Notes: generated by a model from the letters alone, not told the origin. A stretch of DNA of 64,000 bases from Meinhardsimonia xiamenensis (GCF_900102905.1 NZ_FNFV01000002.1:186001-250000), one strand, 5' to 3'. Shown: positions 1 through 8,616, counted from the first letter of the stretch. Translations and numbers: made by a program.

Positions 1-1
1 C

Positions 2-208
2 GGGCTCTGGCTCGGCTTCCACCCCTGCAGCCAGGACGCCTACCTTGCCATGATCCGCGGCTATTGCGAGGCCTACGGCATCGAGATTGACGAGGCCACG
101 CTGCGCGCCGAGGCGATCGAGTGGCAGGCGACGCGGGGCGCGCGTTCGGGCCGCGTGGCCTGGCAGTATTTCACCGACCTGGCCGGCCGGCGCGGTGTGA
201 AGATCTGA
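2..208 (+). CDS. DUF815-family AAA ATPase, C-terminal fragment
   Basis: This is the last 68 codons of a gene that starts before the window. The reading frame begins at base 2 and ends with TGA at 206-208. The tail contains GYCEAYGIEIDE and RSGRVAWQYFTDLAGR, which I recognise as the C-terminus of the DUF815 family of P-loop ATPases common in Alphaproteobacteria. The Walker motifs would lie upstream, so they cannot be checked. The cellular role of this family is unknown. It converges with the capsule gene that ends 15 bases further on, and I see no terminator between the two. The family call rests on the tail alone. Confidence 0.6.
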   Translation, partial: GLWLGFHPCSQDAYLAMIRGYCEAYGIEIDEATLRAEAIEWQATRGARSGRVAWQYFTDLAGRRGVKI

Positions 209-223
209 GCGGGCACCGCCGCG

Positions 224-2290
224 TCAACGCCAGATCCATGCGTGGCTTGCGAAAGCGCCCTGCAGCTTGGCGAGGGCGCGGTTGAGCCGCCCCGGCCGGG
301 GCAGGGGGCCACGCGCGAGCCTCTCTGCGGCGACCTCGGGCGGGCAGGGCAGGCCGGTTAGGGGGTCGAGATAGCGCGGATAGGCGATGAGCGCGGCATG
401 GGCGAGCGCGGCGAGCGACGGGCGCGCGCGCCGGCGCGCGGGCACCGGGCCAAGGTCGCGCGTCAGACCCCAGCCGGCATAGAAGGGCGCGCCGAGGCAG
501 GTCACCTGCCGCCCGCGCAGGAGCGCCTCGAAGCCGAGGAGGGAGGTCATCGTCCAGACCTCGTCCACAGCCTCGATGAGCGCCACGGGGTCGGCCTCGG
601 CGAGCACGATGTCGGCATGCGCGAGCGCCTCGGCCTCGCTCATCTGACCGTCCCGCAACCCCGCCTCCACATCCGGGTGCGGCTTGTAGAGGATCACCGC
701 CTCGGGGTTGGCGGCGCGGGTGGCGGCGAGCAGCGCGGCATTGGTGCGGATCTCGCCGCAGCCCGTCTCGATGGAGGCGTCATCCTCCACCTGCCCCGGC
801 ACGAGGATGCGCCGCCCGGGCGGCAGCGCGGGCAGGGGGCGGGCAGCGAGGTTGTATTTTGTCAGCCGCTCGCGCGTGAGCGTGGCTATCAGCGCCTCGG
901 CGCGGGCAAGCCGCTCACGCGGCAGCGCCGCGGCCTCGGCAATGAGCCGCTCGAGCCGGCTTTCGCGGCCGGGGTCATAGTAGATGCCCAGATCGTCGGT
1001 GACGAGCGAGAGCGGCGGCACCAGCGCCGCCCCGAGCCCGCGCGAGCGCAGAAAGCCGTCCTCGACGCGGGCAACTCTCACCGGTGCAGCGTCAAGCTCC
1101 TTCGTGGCTTTCCCGGCCCAGACGAGAATCCCGCGCCCCTCGCGTTCGGCGCGTGTGATCGCACGCGCGGGATCGTTCTCGAAGACGAGGCGCTTGTGGC
1201 GGCCGAAGAAGCGCTGCAGATGCCCCCGCTTCCACAGCCGCATGCCCACGGCCACATGGCCGTTGTGATCCTCCCGCCAGGCGCGGGTTTCGGACTCGAG
1301 CTGGGCGGCGGCCTCCTCGAAGCTCGCCAGCCGGTCGCGGCAGGGATCATACCATGTGGGGTAGAGGATCATTGCCGCCGCGAAAAGCTGCGCGCGGGTG
1401 AGCCTGCGGCCGCGGCGCGGGTGGGGGGTGAGATCCTCGGTCAGCCCCCAGCCCGCATAGAAGGGCTGGCCAAAGACGCGCGGCCGGTGGCCCGCGAAGA
1501 TCGCCTCGAAGCCGAGCTGCGAGGAAACCGTGTAGACGGCCACCGCCCCCTCGAAGAGCGCCCAGGGGCTCACGGGTTCGGTGAGCAGCGTCACGCCCTC
1601 GCCGCAATCCTCTGGGCCGAAATGGCCGGGGCGATGGCCGCCCGCCGTCTCCGGGTGGGTCTTGATGACAACCGGCAGCCCCGGATGCTCGGCACGGGCG
1701 CGGATGAGCATGTCGCGGAAGGTCGCGGCATCGGCGCCGCTGGCGCGCAGCGACGCGTCGCCGCGGGTCTGGTCGATGACGAGAACGTAGGGCGCGGCCG
1801 GCACGGACGCGGCGGGGTCGAAGGCGGTGTATTTCGACAGATGCGCATCCCGCAGCCACGCGATGCCGGCGCGGGCGCGGTCGAGCAGTGCGGTGTCGTC
1901 GAGCGGGTGGGTGGCCAGAAGCGTCTCGATGTCGGAGGGGCGGGCGGGGTCGAAATGCACGCCGGTGCGGTCGAGAAGCAGCCCGAGCGGCGGCTCGCGG
2001 CCCGCGCGGCCGGGATGCAGCGAGCGCAGGAAGGCATCCTCCACCCGCAGGATCGGCGCCCCGCGCCGTGCCGCCACCCGCTCGCCGCGCCAGGCGGTCG
2101 GGCTCTGGCCCCAGACGCCCACCCAGTCGCCCGGGCGGGGCTGGCCCACCGCCACGCGCCAGCCGGCGAGTTCCAGAATGCGCCGTATCCGCCTTTGGGT
2201 CAGGAAACCGCCGTTGTAGACGCAGAGGCGTCGCCCCCCGGCCTCTCGCGCATCGGTGGCAGGCGCGGAGATGCCGGAGCGCGCGCGCAT
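224..2290 (-). CDS. kpsC: Capsule polysaccharide Kdo-transferase, KpsC-like
   Basis: The 688-residue protein contains two copies of the capsule-synthesis domain. This is seen from the repeated block ending FYAGWGLT, at about residues 282 and 621, each preceded by a S-x-L-GFEA motif (SSQLGFEAI and TSLLGFEAL). In the KpsC family the two halves are beta-Kdo glycosyltransferases that build the poly-Kdo linker joining the capsule chain to its lipid anchor at the inner face of the cytoplasmic membrane. The length fits the family. The ATG at 2290 lies 7 bases after the stop of the Wza-like gene, so the two are probably co-transcribed. No signal peptide is seen. Confidence 0.85.
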   Translation of the reverse strand: MRARSGISAPATDAREAGGRRLCVYNGGFLTQRRIRRILELAGWRVAVGQPRPGDWVGVWGQSPTAWRGERVAARRGAPILRVEDAFLRSLHPGRAGREPPLGLLLDRTGVHFDPARPSDIETLLATHPLDDTALLDRARAGIAWLRDAHLSKYTAFDPAASVPAAPYVLVIDQTRGDASLRASGADAATFRDMLIRARAEHPGLPVVIKTHPETAGGHRPGHFGPEDCGEGVTLLTEPVSPWALFEGAVAVYTVSSQLGFEAIFAGHRPRVFGQPFYAGWGLTEDLTPHPRRGRRLTRAQLFAAAMILYPTWYDPCRDRLASFEEAAAQLESETRAWREDHNGHVAVGMRLWKRGHLQRFFGRHKRLVFENDPARAITRAEREGRGILVWAGKATKELDAAPVRVARVEDGFLRSRGLGAALVPPLSLVTDDLGIYYDPGRESRLERLIAEAAALPRERLARAEALIATLTRERLTKYNLAARPLPALPPGRRILVPGQVEDDASIETGCGEIRTNAALLAATRAANPEAVILYKPHPDVEAGLRDGQMSEAEALAHADIVLAEADPVALIEAVDEVWTMTSLLGFEALLRGRQVTCLGAPFYAGWGLTRDLGPVPARRRARPSLAALAHAALIAYPRYLDPLTGLPCPPEVAAERLARGPLPRPGRLNRALAKLQGAFASHAWIWR

Positions 2291-2297
2291 GTTTCCG

Positions 2298-3443
2298 TCA
2301 GTTGCCCGACAAGGTGTCCGCGGTCGAGACGAGCGAGGAGGCCATCGAGAGCGAGCCGGTGAGAGCGCCGAGCGTCTTCGACCAGGTCACGAAGGGCGCC
2401 TCGGTGACATAGACCGTGTCGCCGTCGCGGATCACGAAGTCGCGGGCAAGGAAGAGCCCGTTGGGTTCGGTCAGATCGAGCACATAGACCATGCGTTGCG
2501 CGCCCACGAGATCGGTGCGGCCGAGCACCTGATTGGCGATCTCCGCGGGCTCGTTTCGCAACACGAACACGCCGGTGGGATCGGCGAGGTTGGGGTTGAG
2601 GCCGCCCACCCGCGCGATCGCCTCGACGGCGGTGATGGTCTGGGTGTCGAAGCGCACGCGATTCTGGCTGCCGGTGGCGCCAAGCGCGGTGAAGGCGCGG
2701 GTGTCCTCCTGCACGAGAATGCGGTCGCCGTTGCGCAGGGCGATATCGTATTGCGGATACTCGAACAGGTCCTGATACCAGATCTTGCCGGTTTCCTTGC
2801 CGCGCATCACCGTCACCTGCGCGATCTCGGGCGGAACGGTAACGCCACCGGCGCGCGCCAGCATGGCGGTGAGCGTGCGCGTCGGCCGCTCGATGGGATA
2901 GACGCCTTGAGCGCCCACCGCGCCGGCCACGGTGACCGTGGCGCCATCACCGGCGAGCCGGCGGACCATCACCTGCGGGTCCGGCGTCTGGTCGGCAAGC
3001 TTTTCGGTGATGATGCGGCGCACCGCCTCGGGGGTGTTGCCGGCCGCCTTGATGCGTCCGGCATAGGGCACGAAGATGTAACCCTGCCCGTCCACCTGCA
3101 CCTCGTTGAGGGTGGTGGCGTTCAGCCCCTGGCTGGCCAAAAGCCCGTCATCGACGTTCTCGTAGATGGTCAGGCCCAGCGTGTCGCCGGGGCGGATGAT
3201 GTCCGAGCCGATGACCCCGGCCTTGAGGAAGGCATCCGAGAATCCGAAGGCGGGAATGACGGCGGTCGCGCGCGTCACCCGGTCGTTGACCGAGACGATG
3301 AAGGCGTCGCCCTTGCGCTGGACTGAACCGGCGAAGATCTCGTTCTTGCTCGGGCCCGAGCGGGGCAGGCCGCAGGCGGTCAGCGTCATCGCAAGCACGG
3401 AAATGACGGCAATCTTTGCCGCCCTGCCAAGGGAGAAAGTCAC
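2298..3443 (-). CDS. Polysaccharide export lipoprotein, Wza/KpsD-like
   Basis: The 381-residue protein begins with a lipoprotein signal peptide ending in the lipobox LTAC, with the acylated Cys at about residue 24. A polysaccharide-export domain and SLBB-type beta-grasp segments follow, including VDGQGYIFVPYAGRIKAAG and YPIERPTRTLTAML. Proteins of this type form the outer-membrane or periplasmic channel for capsule. It sits between kpsS and kpsC on the same strand. The inner-membrane ABC exporter (KpsM/KpsT) and KpsE are not in this window. The 95-base gap in front of it is A+T-richer and holds a possible promoter. Confidence 0.85.
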   Translation of the reverse strand: MTFSLGRAAKIAVISVLAMTLTACGLPRSGPSKNEIFAGSVQRKGDAFIVSVNDRVTRATAVIPAFGFSDAFLKAGVIGSDIIRPGDTLGLTIYENVDDGLLASQGLNATTLNEVQVDGQGYIFVPYAGRIKAAGNTPEAVRRIITEKLADQTPDPQVMVRRLAGDGATVTVAGAVGAQGVYPIERPTRTLTAMLARAGGVTVPPEIAQVTVMRGKETGKIWYQDLFEYPQYDIALRNGDRILVQEDTRAFTALGATGSQNRVRFDTQTITAVEAIARVGGLNPNLADPTGVFVLRNEPAEIANQVLGRTDLVGAQRMVYVLDLTEPNGLFLARDFVIRDGDTVYVTEAPFVTWSKTLGALTGSLSMASSLVSTADTLSGN

Positions 3444-3483
3444 TGCCCGGTCTCCTGACCTTGTTGGTTCTGCCTCAGGTTTT

Positions 3484-3512
3484 TATTTCAAGCTACCGGA
3501 ATCGGGCCGCAA
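3484..3512 (-). promoter_or_regulatory. Possible promoter for the Wza-like/kpsC pair
   Basis: Read on the minus strand, TTGCGG (3512-3507) is separated by 17 bases from GAAATA (3489-3484), about 40 bases before the start codon. The surrounding stretch is one of the few A+T-rich patches here. The -10 match is mediocre, so this is a suggestion only. Confidence 0.3.
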
Positions 3513-3538
3513 AAGCCAGCCGCTAGTGGTTGGTGCCG

Positions 3539-4819
3539 TTATTTGATGACCCGCAACTGTTGCCGCGGTGCCGTTGTGCCGCGCTCGAGCGCGTCGTAAG
3601 GGTCTTCGGGTGCGAGCATCAGATCGACCACCAGCCGCAGGAGCTGCCGCCGCCCGCGCGCCGAATAGAAGCCGCCCGGAATCTGGGAGGTCTCGAGAAG
3701 GTAGTGGCGGTAGTCGCGATAGGCGCGGCTGTCGGGGCGGGTGGGCCGGCGGAAGAACTCCGGCAGCGGCTGGGTGGAGACGAACTCGGGCTTGTCATAG
3801 ACCGCCCGGCCGAAGACCTTGAGCGGCAGGCCGCGCCAGAGCGCCTGCTGGGCGGCGGTGGAATTGACCGTGACCGCGCTGCGGGCGTGATCGAGCAGCC
3901 GCGCCAGCTTGCCGCCGCGCACGAAATGCACCCGCCCGTCCACGCCGTGGGCGCGCGCAAGCCGCCGGATGTCGCGGTGAATGGGTGTGCGCCCGTCCTC
4001 CAGAGGATGCGCCTTGAACACGAGGTGATGATGGCGGGGCGCGCCGGCGGCAAAGCCTGCGATCACCTGCTCGGCGAATTCGCTCATCGAGGAGAAGGGG
4101 CTGTGGTCGCGGAAGCTCGTGTCATGGGCGAGCTGGAGCAGGACGAGGTGGTAGGGAAAGCCGCCGCGCTTGATGCGCTCGGTGACGACCAGCCGCTCGA
4201 GCCACTGCGCGGGCATCAGGAGAAGCCGGCGCAGGTAGAGGCGGAACTCCTGGCGCACGGTCAGCTCCCGGTGGGGGCGGAAGTTGCGGTAGCGGCGGTT
4301 CGCAAGCAGCACGAAGGCATGATAGAGCGCGCCGTAAAAGACGTGATGGCGCGTGTCGCCCCAATGCGCCGGCGCCTCGAGATTGTCGAAATCGGCATCG
4401 GCGAGAATCTCCCGCATCCGTGGCACCGAAATGCCCATCAGCCGCGAATTGCCGTTCGACCCGCCGCGCTCGTAGGTCACCCAGAAAGGGCGCAGATAGC
4501 CCTCCTCGAAGACGTGCACGGTGATTCCCCGGCGCCGCGCCTCGGCAACGGCGGCGGCGTGCACCGGGCGCGTGTCGCCGTAGAGCACGATGTCGGTGAG
4601 CGCGAGTTCTTCGCACAGCGCCGCGAATCTTGCGGGCCACTCCTCCACGGTGCCGAGATGGGGGATGTAGCGCTGCTTGTCGGACCAGAACGCCTCGTCG
4701 CCCCGGTTGAAGCCCACGCGCCAGACTTCGGCGCCGGCCGCGCGCAGCATCGCGCCCAGCCGGTCGAAGAAGGGGCCGTGCGGGCCCTGCAGGAACAGAA
4801 AGCGCCGTGTCTCGCTCAT
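3539..4819 (-). CDS. kpsS: Capsule polysaccharide Kdo-transferase, KpsS-like
   Basis: The 426-residue protein starts MSETRRFLFLQGPHGPFFDR, the typical opening of the KpsS family, and contains FEEGYLRP and later VNSTAAQQALWRG and LKVFGRAVYD. KpsS enzymes add the first Kdo to lyso-phosphatidylglycerol, and KpsC then extends the linker. The two genes together with a Wza/KpsD-type lipoprotein make an ABC-transporter-dependent (group 2-like) capsule locus. This gene is the first of the three and lies 95 bases before the lipoprotein gene. It is divergent from ribE across 212 bases, which should hold both promoters. No transmembrane segment is evident. Confidence 0.85.
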   Translation of the reverse strand: MSETRRFLFLQGPHGPFFDRLGAMLRAAGAEVWRVGFNRGDEAFWSDKQRYIPHLGTVEEWPARFAALCEELALTDIVLYGDTRPVHAAAVAEARRRGITVHVFEEGYLRPFWVTYERGGSNGNSRLMGISVPRMREILADADFDNLEAPAHWGDTRHHVFYGALYHAFVLLANRRYRNFRPHRELTVRQEFRLYLRRLLLMPAQWLERLVVTERIKRGGFPYHLVLLQLAHDTSFRDHSPFSSMSEFAEQVIAGFAAGAPRHHHLVFKAHPLEDGRTPIHRDIRRLARAHGVDGRVHFVRGGKLARLLDHARSAVTVNSTAAQQALWRGLPLKVFGRAVYDKPEFVSTQPLPEFFRRPTRPDSRAYRDYRHYLLETSQIPGGFYSARGRRQLLRLVVDLMLAPEDPYDALERGTTAPRQQLRVIK

Positions 4820-4979
4820 TTTGTCGTCCCCTTCCCCCGCGCTGGAGGTTTCGCCAGTGACGCAGCCCCGTCAACGACTTTGCTGCGCTGCCCGGGGCAT
4901 TGTTGCGGATTGAGAAATGATTCCTGCCAAATGGCGCAGCCATGTGACGATTTCGGGGCAAGGGTGGCAATGCGGCGGC

Positions 4980-5008
4980 TTGCCCTCCACCGCGCGGAGG
5001 CTTACGTG
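4980..5008 (+). promoter_or_regulatory. Predicted sigma-70 promoter of ribE
   Basis: TTGCCC at 4980-4985 and TACGTG at 5003-5008 are separated by 17 bases. Transcription would start near 5015. This gives a leader of under 20 bases with GGAGG at 5021-5025, too short to hold an FMN riboswitch. Confidence 0.45.
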
Positions 5009-5031
5009 CCGGGCAACGACGGAGGAAGCGC

Positions 5032-5640
5032 ATGTTCACCGGCATCATCACCGACATCGGCGAAATCCTCGAGATCGAGCGGCGCGGCGACATGCGCGCG
5101 CGCATCGCCTGCAGCTACGACGCCGCCAGCATTGACATCGGCGCCTCGATCGCCTGCGACGGGGTGTGCCTGACGGTCATCGACAAAGGCAGCGCGCCGC
5201 GAAACTGGTTTGATGTCGAGGTCTCGGCCGAGACGCAGGCCAGGACCAACATCGGCAATCCCGGTTGGGCGCCGGGCAGGCGTGTCAACCTCGAGCGGGC
5301 GCTGAGGGTCGGCGACGAGCTGGGCGGGCATATCGTCTCGGGTCATGTCGATGGCGTGGCCGAGGTGGTGTCCGTCACCGAGGAGGGCGATTCGACGCGG
5401 GTTCGCCTTCGCGCGCCCGTCGAGCTTGCCCGCTTCATTGCGCCGAAGGGGTCGGTCGCGCTGAACGGCACCTCGCTTACCGTGAACGAGGTCGAGGGGG
5501 TGGAATTCGGCATCAACCTCATCCCCCACACCAAGGCGGTAACCACCTGGGGGCAGGTGGCCGTTGGCGACCGCGTCAATCTCGAGGTGGACACGCTCGC
5601 GCGCTATGTGGCGCGGCTGAAGGAGGCCGAGGGGCTCTGA
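5032..5640 (+). CDS. ribE: Riboflavin synthase, alpha chain
   Basis: The 202-residue protein begins MFTGIITDIGEI, the signature N-terminus of riboflavin synthase. It has the expected tandem lumazine-binding barrels: the first with ASIACDGVCLTV, the second starting near NLERALRVGDELGGHIVSGH and continuing to ALNGTSLTVNEV. The enzyme dismutates two 6,7-dimethyl-8-ribityllumazine molecules to riboflavin and the pyrimidine precursor in the cytoplasm. The start is set by GGAGG seven bases upstream. It heads a ribE-ribB-ribH-nusB run, an arrangement usual in Alphaproteobacteria. Confidence 0.97.
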   Translation: MFTGIITDIGEILEIERRGDMRARIACSYDAASIDIGASIACDGVCLTVIDKGSAPRNWFDVEVSAETQARTNIGNPGWAPGRRVNLERALRVGDELGGHIVSGHVDGVAEVVSVTEEGDSTRVRLRAPVELARFIAPKGSVALNGTSLTVNEVEGVEFGINLIPHTKAVTTWGQVAVGDRVNLEVDTLARYVARLKEAEGL

Positions 5641-5776
5641 GCCGGCGCGCGCGGGGCAGGGCGGGCCACGTCTGCCTACAGGGTGGCCGGCGCTCCGCGG
5701 CTCTGGCATGCGCCGCTCTGGCAAGCGGGCGCGTTATGCACTATCTGGCCACGGAATCCGAAACGGGGAGTGCGCG

Positions 5777-6934
5777 ATGAGCGCCGAGACAAAGGCCGAC
5801 ACCGAAACCCAAGCCGCCGTGAGCGGCACCGGCGAGACGGCGCAGGAAGACTACCACGCCGCGATCTCGCCGATCGAGGAGATCATCGAGGATGCGCGCA
5901 ACGGGCGCATGTTCATTCTTGTCGATCACGAGGACCGCGAGAACGAGGGCGATCTGGTGATCCCCGCCCAGATGGCCACGCCCGAGGCGATCAACTTCAT
6001 GGCCACGCACGGGCGCGGGCTGATCTGCCTTGCGCTCACCGGCGAGCGGATCGACCAGCTCGGCCTGCCGCTGATGGCCTCCACCAATTCCTCGCGCCAC
6101 GAGACGGCCTTCACCGTCTCCATCGAGGCGCGCGAGGGGGTGACCACCGGCATCTCCGCCCATGACCGGGCGTTGACGATTGCCGTGGCCATCGACCCCA
6201 ATCGCGGCCCGCAGGACATTGCCACGCCCGGCCACGTGTTTCCGTTGCGCGCAAGGGAGGGGGGCGTGCTGGTGCGTGCAGGCCACACCGAGGCGGCGGT
6301 GGATGTCGCCCGGCTCGCCGGCCTCAACCCCTCCGGCGTGATCTGCGAGATCATGAAGGAAGACGGGACGATGGCGCGGCTGCCCGATCTCGTCGCCTTC
6401 GCGCAGCGGCACGGGCTCAAGATCGGCACCATCTCCGATCTCATCGCCTATCGCCGGCGCTACGACAATCTCGTGCGCATGACCGACGAGCGGCCGATCC
6501 ATTCGGAGTTCGGCGGCGCCTGGCAAATGCGCATCTACACCGACACCACCCACGGCTCCGAGCACATCGTGCTCATCAAGGGCGACATCTCCGGCCCCGA
6601 GCCGGTGCTCGTTCGGGTGCACACGCTCGATCCGCTACTTGACATCGTCGGCATCGGCGGGCCCGGGCGCACGCGCGAGTTCGCCAACGCCATGAAGGTG
6701 ATCGCTGAAGAGGGGCGCGGCGTGCTGGTGCTTCTGCGCGACACGCACATGAAGCTCGTGATGGATGACACGTCCCCCCAGACCCTGCGCCAATACGGGC
6801 TGGGGGCGCAGATCCTGTCTTCCCTGGGGCTGTCGAAGCTCATTCTCCTGACCAATTCCCCCAAGCCCAAGGTGGTCGGGCTCGAGGGCTACGGCCTTTC
6901 CATCGAGGGCACGCGCCCCATACCGAGGGACTGA
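5777..6934 (+). CDS. ribB: 3,4-dihydroxy-2-butanone 4-phosphate synthase with degenerate GTP cyclohydrolase II domain
   Basis: The 385-residue protein has an N-terminal DHBP synthase domain (about residues 30-235) with the metal and substrate motif DHEDRENEGDL and the segment RAGHTEAAVD. It makes the four-carbon precursor of lumazine from ribulose 5-phosphate. The C-terminal part (about 240-380) is shaped like GTP cyclohydrolase II and keeps the tail YGLGAQIL to GLEGYGL. The zinc-cysteine segment expected after RVH reads TLDPLLDIVGIGGPGR with no cysteine, and the QEGRGIGL motif is replaced by DTHMKLVMDD. The cyclohydrolase half is therefore probably inactive. The ATG at 5777 with GGGGAG upstream is preferred to in-frame earlier codons. 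Confidence 0.93.
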   Translation: MSAETKADTETQAAVSGTGETAQEDYHAAISPIEEIIEDARNGRMFILVDHEDRENEGDLVIPAQMATPEAINFMATHGRGLICLALTGERIDQLGLPLMASTNSSRHETAFTVSIEAREGVTTGISAHDRALTIAVAIDPNRGPQDIATPGHVFPLRAREGGVLVRAGHTEAAVDVARLAGLNPSGVICEIMKEDGTMARLPDLVAFAQRHGLKIGTISDLIAYRRRYDNLVRMTDERPIHSEFGGAWQMRIYTDTTHGSEHIVLIKGDISGPEPVLVRVHTLDPLLDIVGIGGPGRTREFANAMKVIAEEGRGVLVLLRDTHMKLVMDDTSPQTLRQYGLGAQILSSLGLSKLILLTNSPKPKVVGLEGYGLSIEGTRPIPRD

Positions 6935-6940
6935 GACGCC

Positions 6941-7483
6941 ATGGCCGGAACCGAAACCCACGACACGCTGCCCCTGCCGCGCTTCGAGATGCCGGTGAAG
7001 CTGCTCCTCGTGGTCGCGCCCTATTACCGAGACATTGCCGACAATCTGGTCGCCGGCGCCCGCGCGGTGCTGGAGGAGGCAGGCGCGGCGCATGAACTGA
7101 TCGAGGTGCCGGGCGCGCTGGAGATCCCGCCCGCGATTGCGCTGGCCGAGCGGCTCTCGAACTACGACGGCTACGTGGCGCTCGGCTGCGTCATCCGCGG
7201 TGAGACCACGCATTACGAGACCGTCTGCAACGACAGCTCGCGCGGGCTCATGCTGCTGGGGCTGCAGGGAGCAGCCATCGGCAACGGCATCCTGACGGTG
7301 GAGAACCGCGCCCAGGCCGAGGTGCGCGCCGACCCGAACGGCCAGAACAAGGGCGGCGGCGCGGCGGTGGCGGCGCTGCATCTGGTCGCGCTCGCGCGCC
7401 GCTGGGGGGGTGAGCGACGCGGTGTCGGCTTCCGCCCGGAAGAGAGCTACCGCATCGCCTCCGAGGAGCCCGGACGCGCATGA
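6941..7483 (+). CDS. ribH: 6,7-dimethyl-8-ribityllumazine synthase
   Basis: The 180-residue protein contains the lumazine synthase motifs VPGALEIPPAI, ALGCVIRGETTHYE and the catalytic-loop region GILTVENRAQAEVRA. It condenses the pyrimidine precursor with dihydroxybutanone phosphate, the step before RibE. The gene starts 6 bases after the ribB stop and its last bases overlap nusB (ATGA at 7480-7483), so translation is coupled. The C-terminus is about 20 residues longer than minimal family members and ends in an unremarkable polar tail. Confidence 0.96.
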   Translation: MAGTETHDTLPLPRFEMPVKLLLVVAPYYRDIADNLVAGARAVLEEAGAAHELIEVPGALEIPPAIALAERLSNYDGYVALGCVIRGETTHYETVCNDSSRGLMLLGLQGAAIGNGILTVENRAQAEVRADPNGQNKGGGAAVAALHLVALARRWGGERRGVGFRPEESYRIASEEPGRA

Positions 7484-7956
7484 GCCACACAAGGCGACCC
7501 GACCGGCGGCGCAGGAAATCCGCCGCGCGCCTGCATGCCGTGCAGGCACTCTACCAGATGGAACAGACCGGCCAGACCTGCGACCGGGTTGTTCGGGAGT
7601 TTCTCGACTACCGTTTCGGCCGGCCGCTCGAGGAAGGCGGCGAGGAGCTCGCCGAGGCGGATGCCGATCTTTTCGCCGCGCTCGTGGAGGAAGCGGTGAA
7701 CCAGCAGGCGCGCATCGACCAGATGACCAATCGCGCGCTTGTCGCCAAATGGCCGATCGACCGCATCGACCCGACCTTGCGCGCGCTCTTCCGCGCCGCC
7801 GGGGCTGAGCTTGTGCTGGCAAAGACGCCGCCGAAGGTGGTGATCTCCGAATTCGTCGATGTCGCGCGCGCCTTCTTCCCCGAGGGGCGCGAGCCCAAGT
7901 TCGTCAACGCCGTGCTCGATCACATGGCGCGCGAGGCGCAGCCCGAGGCCTTCTGA
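7480..7956 (+). CDS. nusB: Transcription antitermination factor NusB
   Basis: The 158-residue protein starts with an Arg-rich helix (RRPDRRRRKSAARLHAVQALYQME) typical of NusB and ends with the conserved VVISEFVDVARAFFPEGREPKFVNAVLD region. NusB binds boxA RNA with NusE/S10 in rRNA antitermination. Its ATG overlaps the ribH stop by 4 bases. Location behind ribH is the common alphaproteobacterial arrangement. All family landmarks and the length agree. Confidence 0.95.
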   Translation: MSHTRRPDRRRRKSAARLHAVQALYQMEQTGQTCDRVVREFLDYRFGRPLEEGGEELAEADADLFAALVEEAVNQQARIDQMTNRALVAKWPIDRIDPTLRALFRAAGAELVLAKTPPKVVISEFVDVARAFFPEGREPKFVNAVLDHMAREAQPEAF

Positions 7957-8049
7957 GGCAGGTTTCATCCTGCGGCATTCGGAACCCTTTTCGAGCGGCC
8001 CTGGGCTTCCTATCCTTTGTGTTGCAGATGCAGTCAGATGGAGGCAAGG

Positions 8050-8373
8050 ATGCCCAGGCTCGTCGCTCTCTATATCCGTCAGGTGGCGATCGGATTCGCG
8101 CTTTCGGCGCTGTTCGTGGCCGGGCTCCTGTGGCTCGACATTGCCGGATTGCGGCATTTGATCTTCTCGATGCGCGAGGGGCCTCTCGCCCTGGCGATGC
8201 TGTTCATGGCCAATGGCATCGTGTTTTCGGGCGTTCAGTTCGCCGTGACCATTCTGCGCATGGCAGAGGATGACGATGAGCCGAAAGGCGGGCGCCGCGC
8301 CCCCGAGCCCGTGCTTGAGCCGGTGCTCGTGCCTGCGCTGGTGCCCGTCCCGGTGGAGGCCCGGCGCCGCTGA
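8050..8373 (+). CDS. Small inner-membrane protein of unknown function
   Basis: This 107-residue protein has two predicted membrane helices (about residues 10-30 and 45-65), followed by a polar tail rich in Pro, Val and Glu with the near-repeat PEPVLEPVLVPALVPVPVE. I recognise no domain. The ATG at 8050 is chosen because GGAGGCAAGG directly precedes it; a TTG at 8017 and an ATG at 8038 lie in frame further up with weaker signals. It lies 93 bases after nusB on the same strand and may have its own promoter. It converges with the 6S-like RNA gene. Confidence 0.65.
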   Translation: MPRLVALYIRQVAIGFALSALFVAGLLWLDIAGLRHLIFSMREGPLALAMLFMANGIVFSGVQFAVTILRMAEDDDEPKGGRRAPEPVLEPVLVPALVPVPVEARRR

Positions 8374-8414
8374 GCGCATCGGCCGCCCGAGGGGCGGGAG
8401 TTCCTGGCTGAAGG

Positions 8415-8583
8415 CGAAAGTGGCGGGACCGCCGCAACCGTTGAGGCAACCAATTCCCGAGAGCCTGCTTGTACAGGTGGGCGCCAGGTAACAAGGCCAC
8501 GACCTTGTCAGAGCCAGCTCCCTCGGGATCGAGTAAGGCCACCGGAATTTGACCTCGTCACGAGAGGGGCAGAACCCGCCACC
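8415..8583 (-). ncRNA. ssrS: 6S-like RNA (candidate ssrS)
   Basis: On the minus strand, a 9-bp closing stem joins 8583-8575 (GGUGGCGGG) to 8427-8419 (CCCGCCACU). Two long, mostly unpaired arms follow, and an apical stem pairs UCCCGAG (8528-8522) with CUCGGGA (8461-8455). Inside it is a hairpin with ACAAGG and CCUUGU arms around 8491-8509. A closing stem, large bubble and apical hairpins over about 165 bases is the 6S RNA layout; 6S RNA binds sigma-70 RNA polymerase in stationary phase. The region has no convincing protein. A well-spaced promoter lies immediately upstream. Family membership needs a covariance-model test. SRP RNA and tmRNA motifs are absent. Confidence 0.55.
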
Positions 8584-8587
8584 GCCC

Positions 8588-8616
8588 TAGTTAGGTGCAT
8601 CGCCGCGCCGCGGCAA
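8588..8616 (-). promoter_or_regulatory. Predicted promoter of the 6S-like RNA
   Basis: On the minus strand, TTGCCG (8616-8611) and TAACTA (8593-8588) are separated by exactly 17 bases. A start 5-8 bases downstream falls at the first base of the closing stem, which supports both calls. Confidence 0.5.

Noticed and set aside
5641-5776. FMN riboswitch in the gap before ribB, or before ribE
   Set aside because: The gaps have none of the conserved RFN box sequences. The predicted ribE promoter leaves under 20 bases of leader. Scattered GGGCAGGG-like bases are not enough.
8415-8583. SRP 4.5S RNA or tmRNA
   Set aside because: The SRP loop motif GGAAGG...AGCAG and any tmRNA tag-coding or tRNA-like part are missing; the open-bubble layout fits 6S better.
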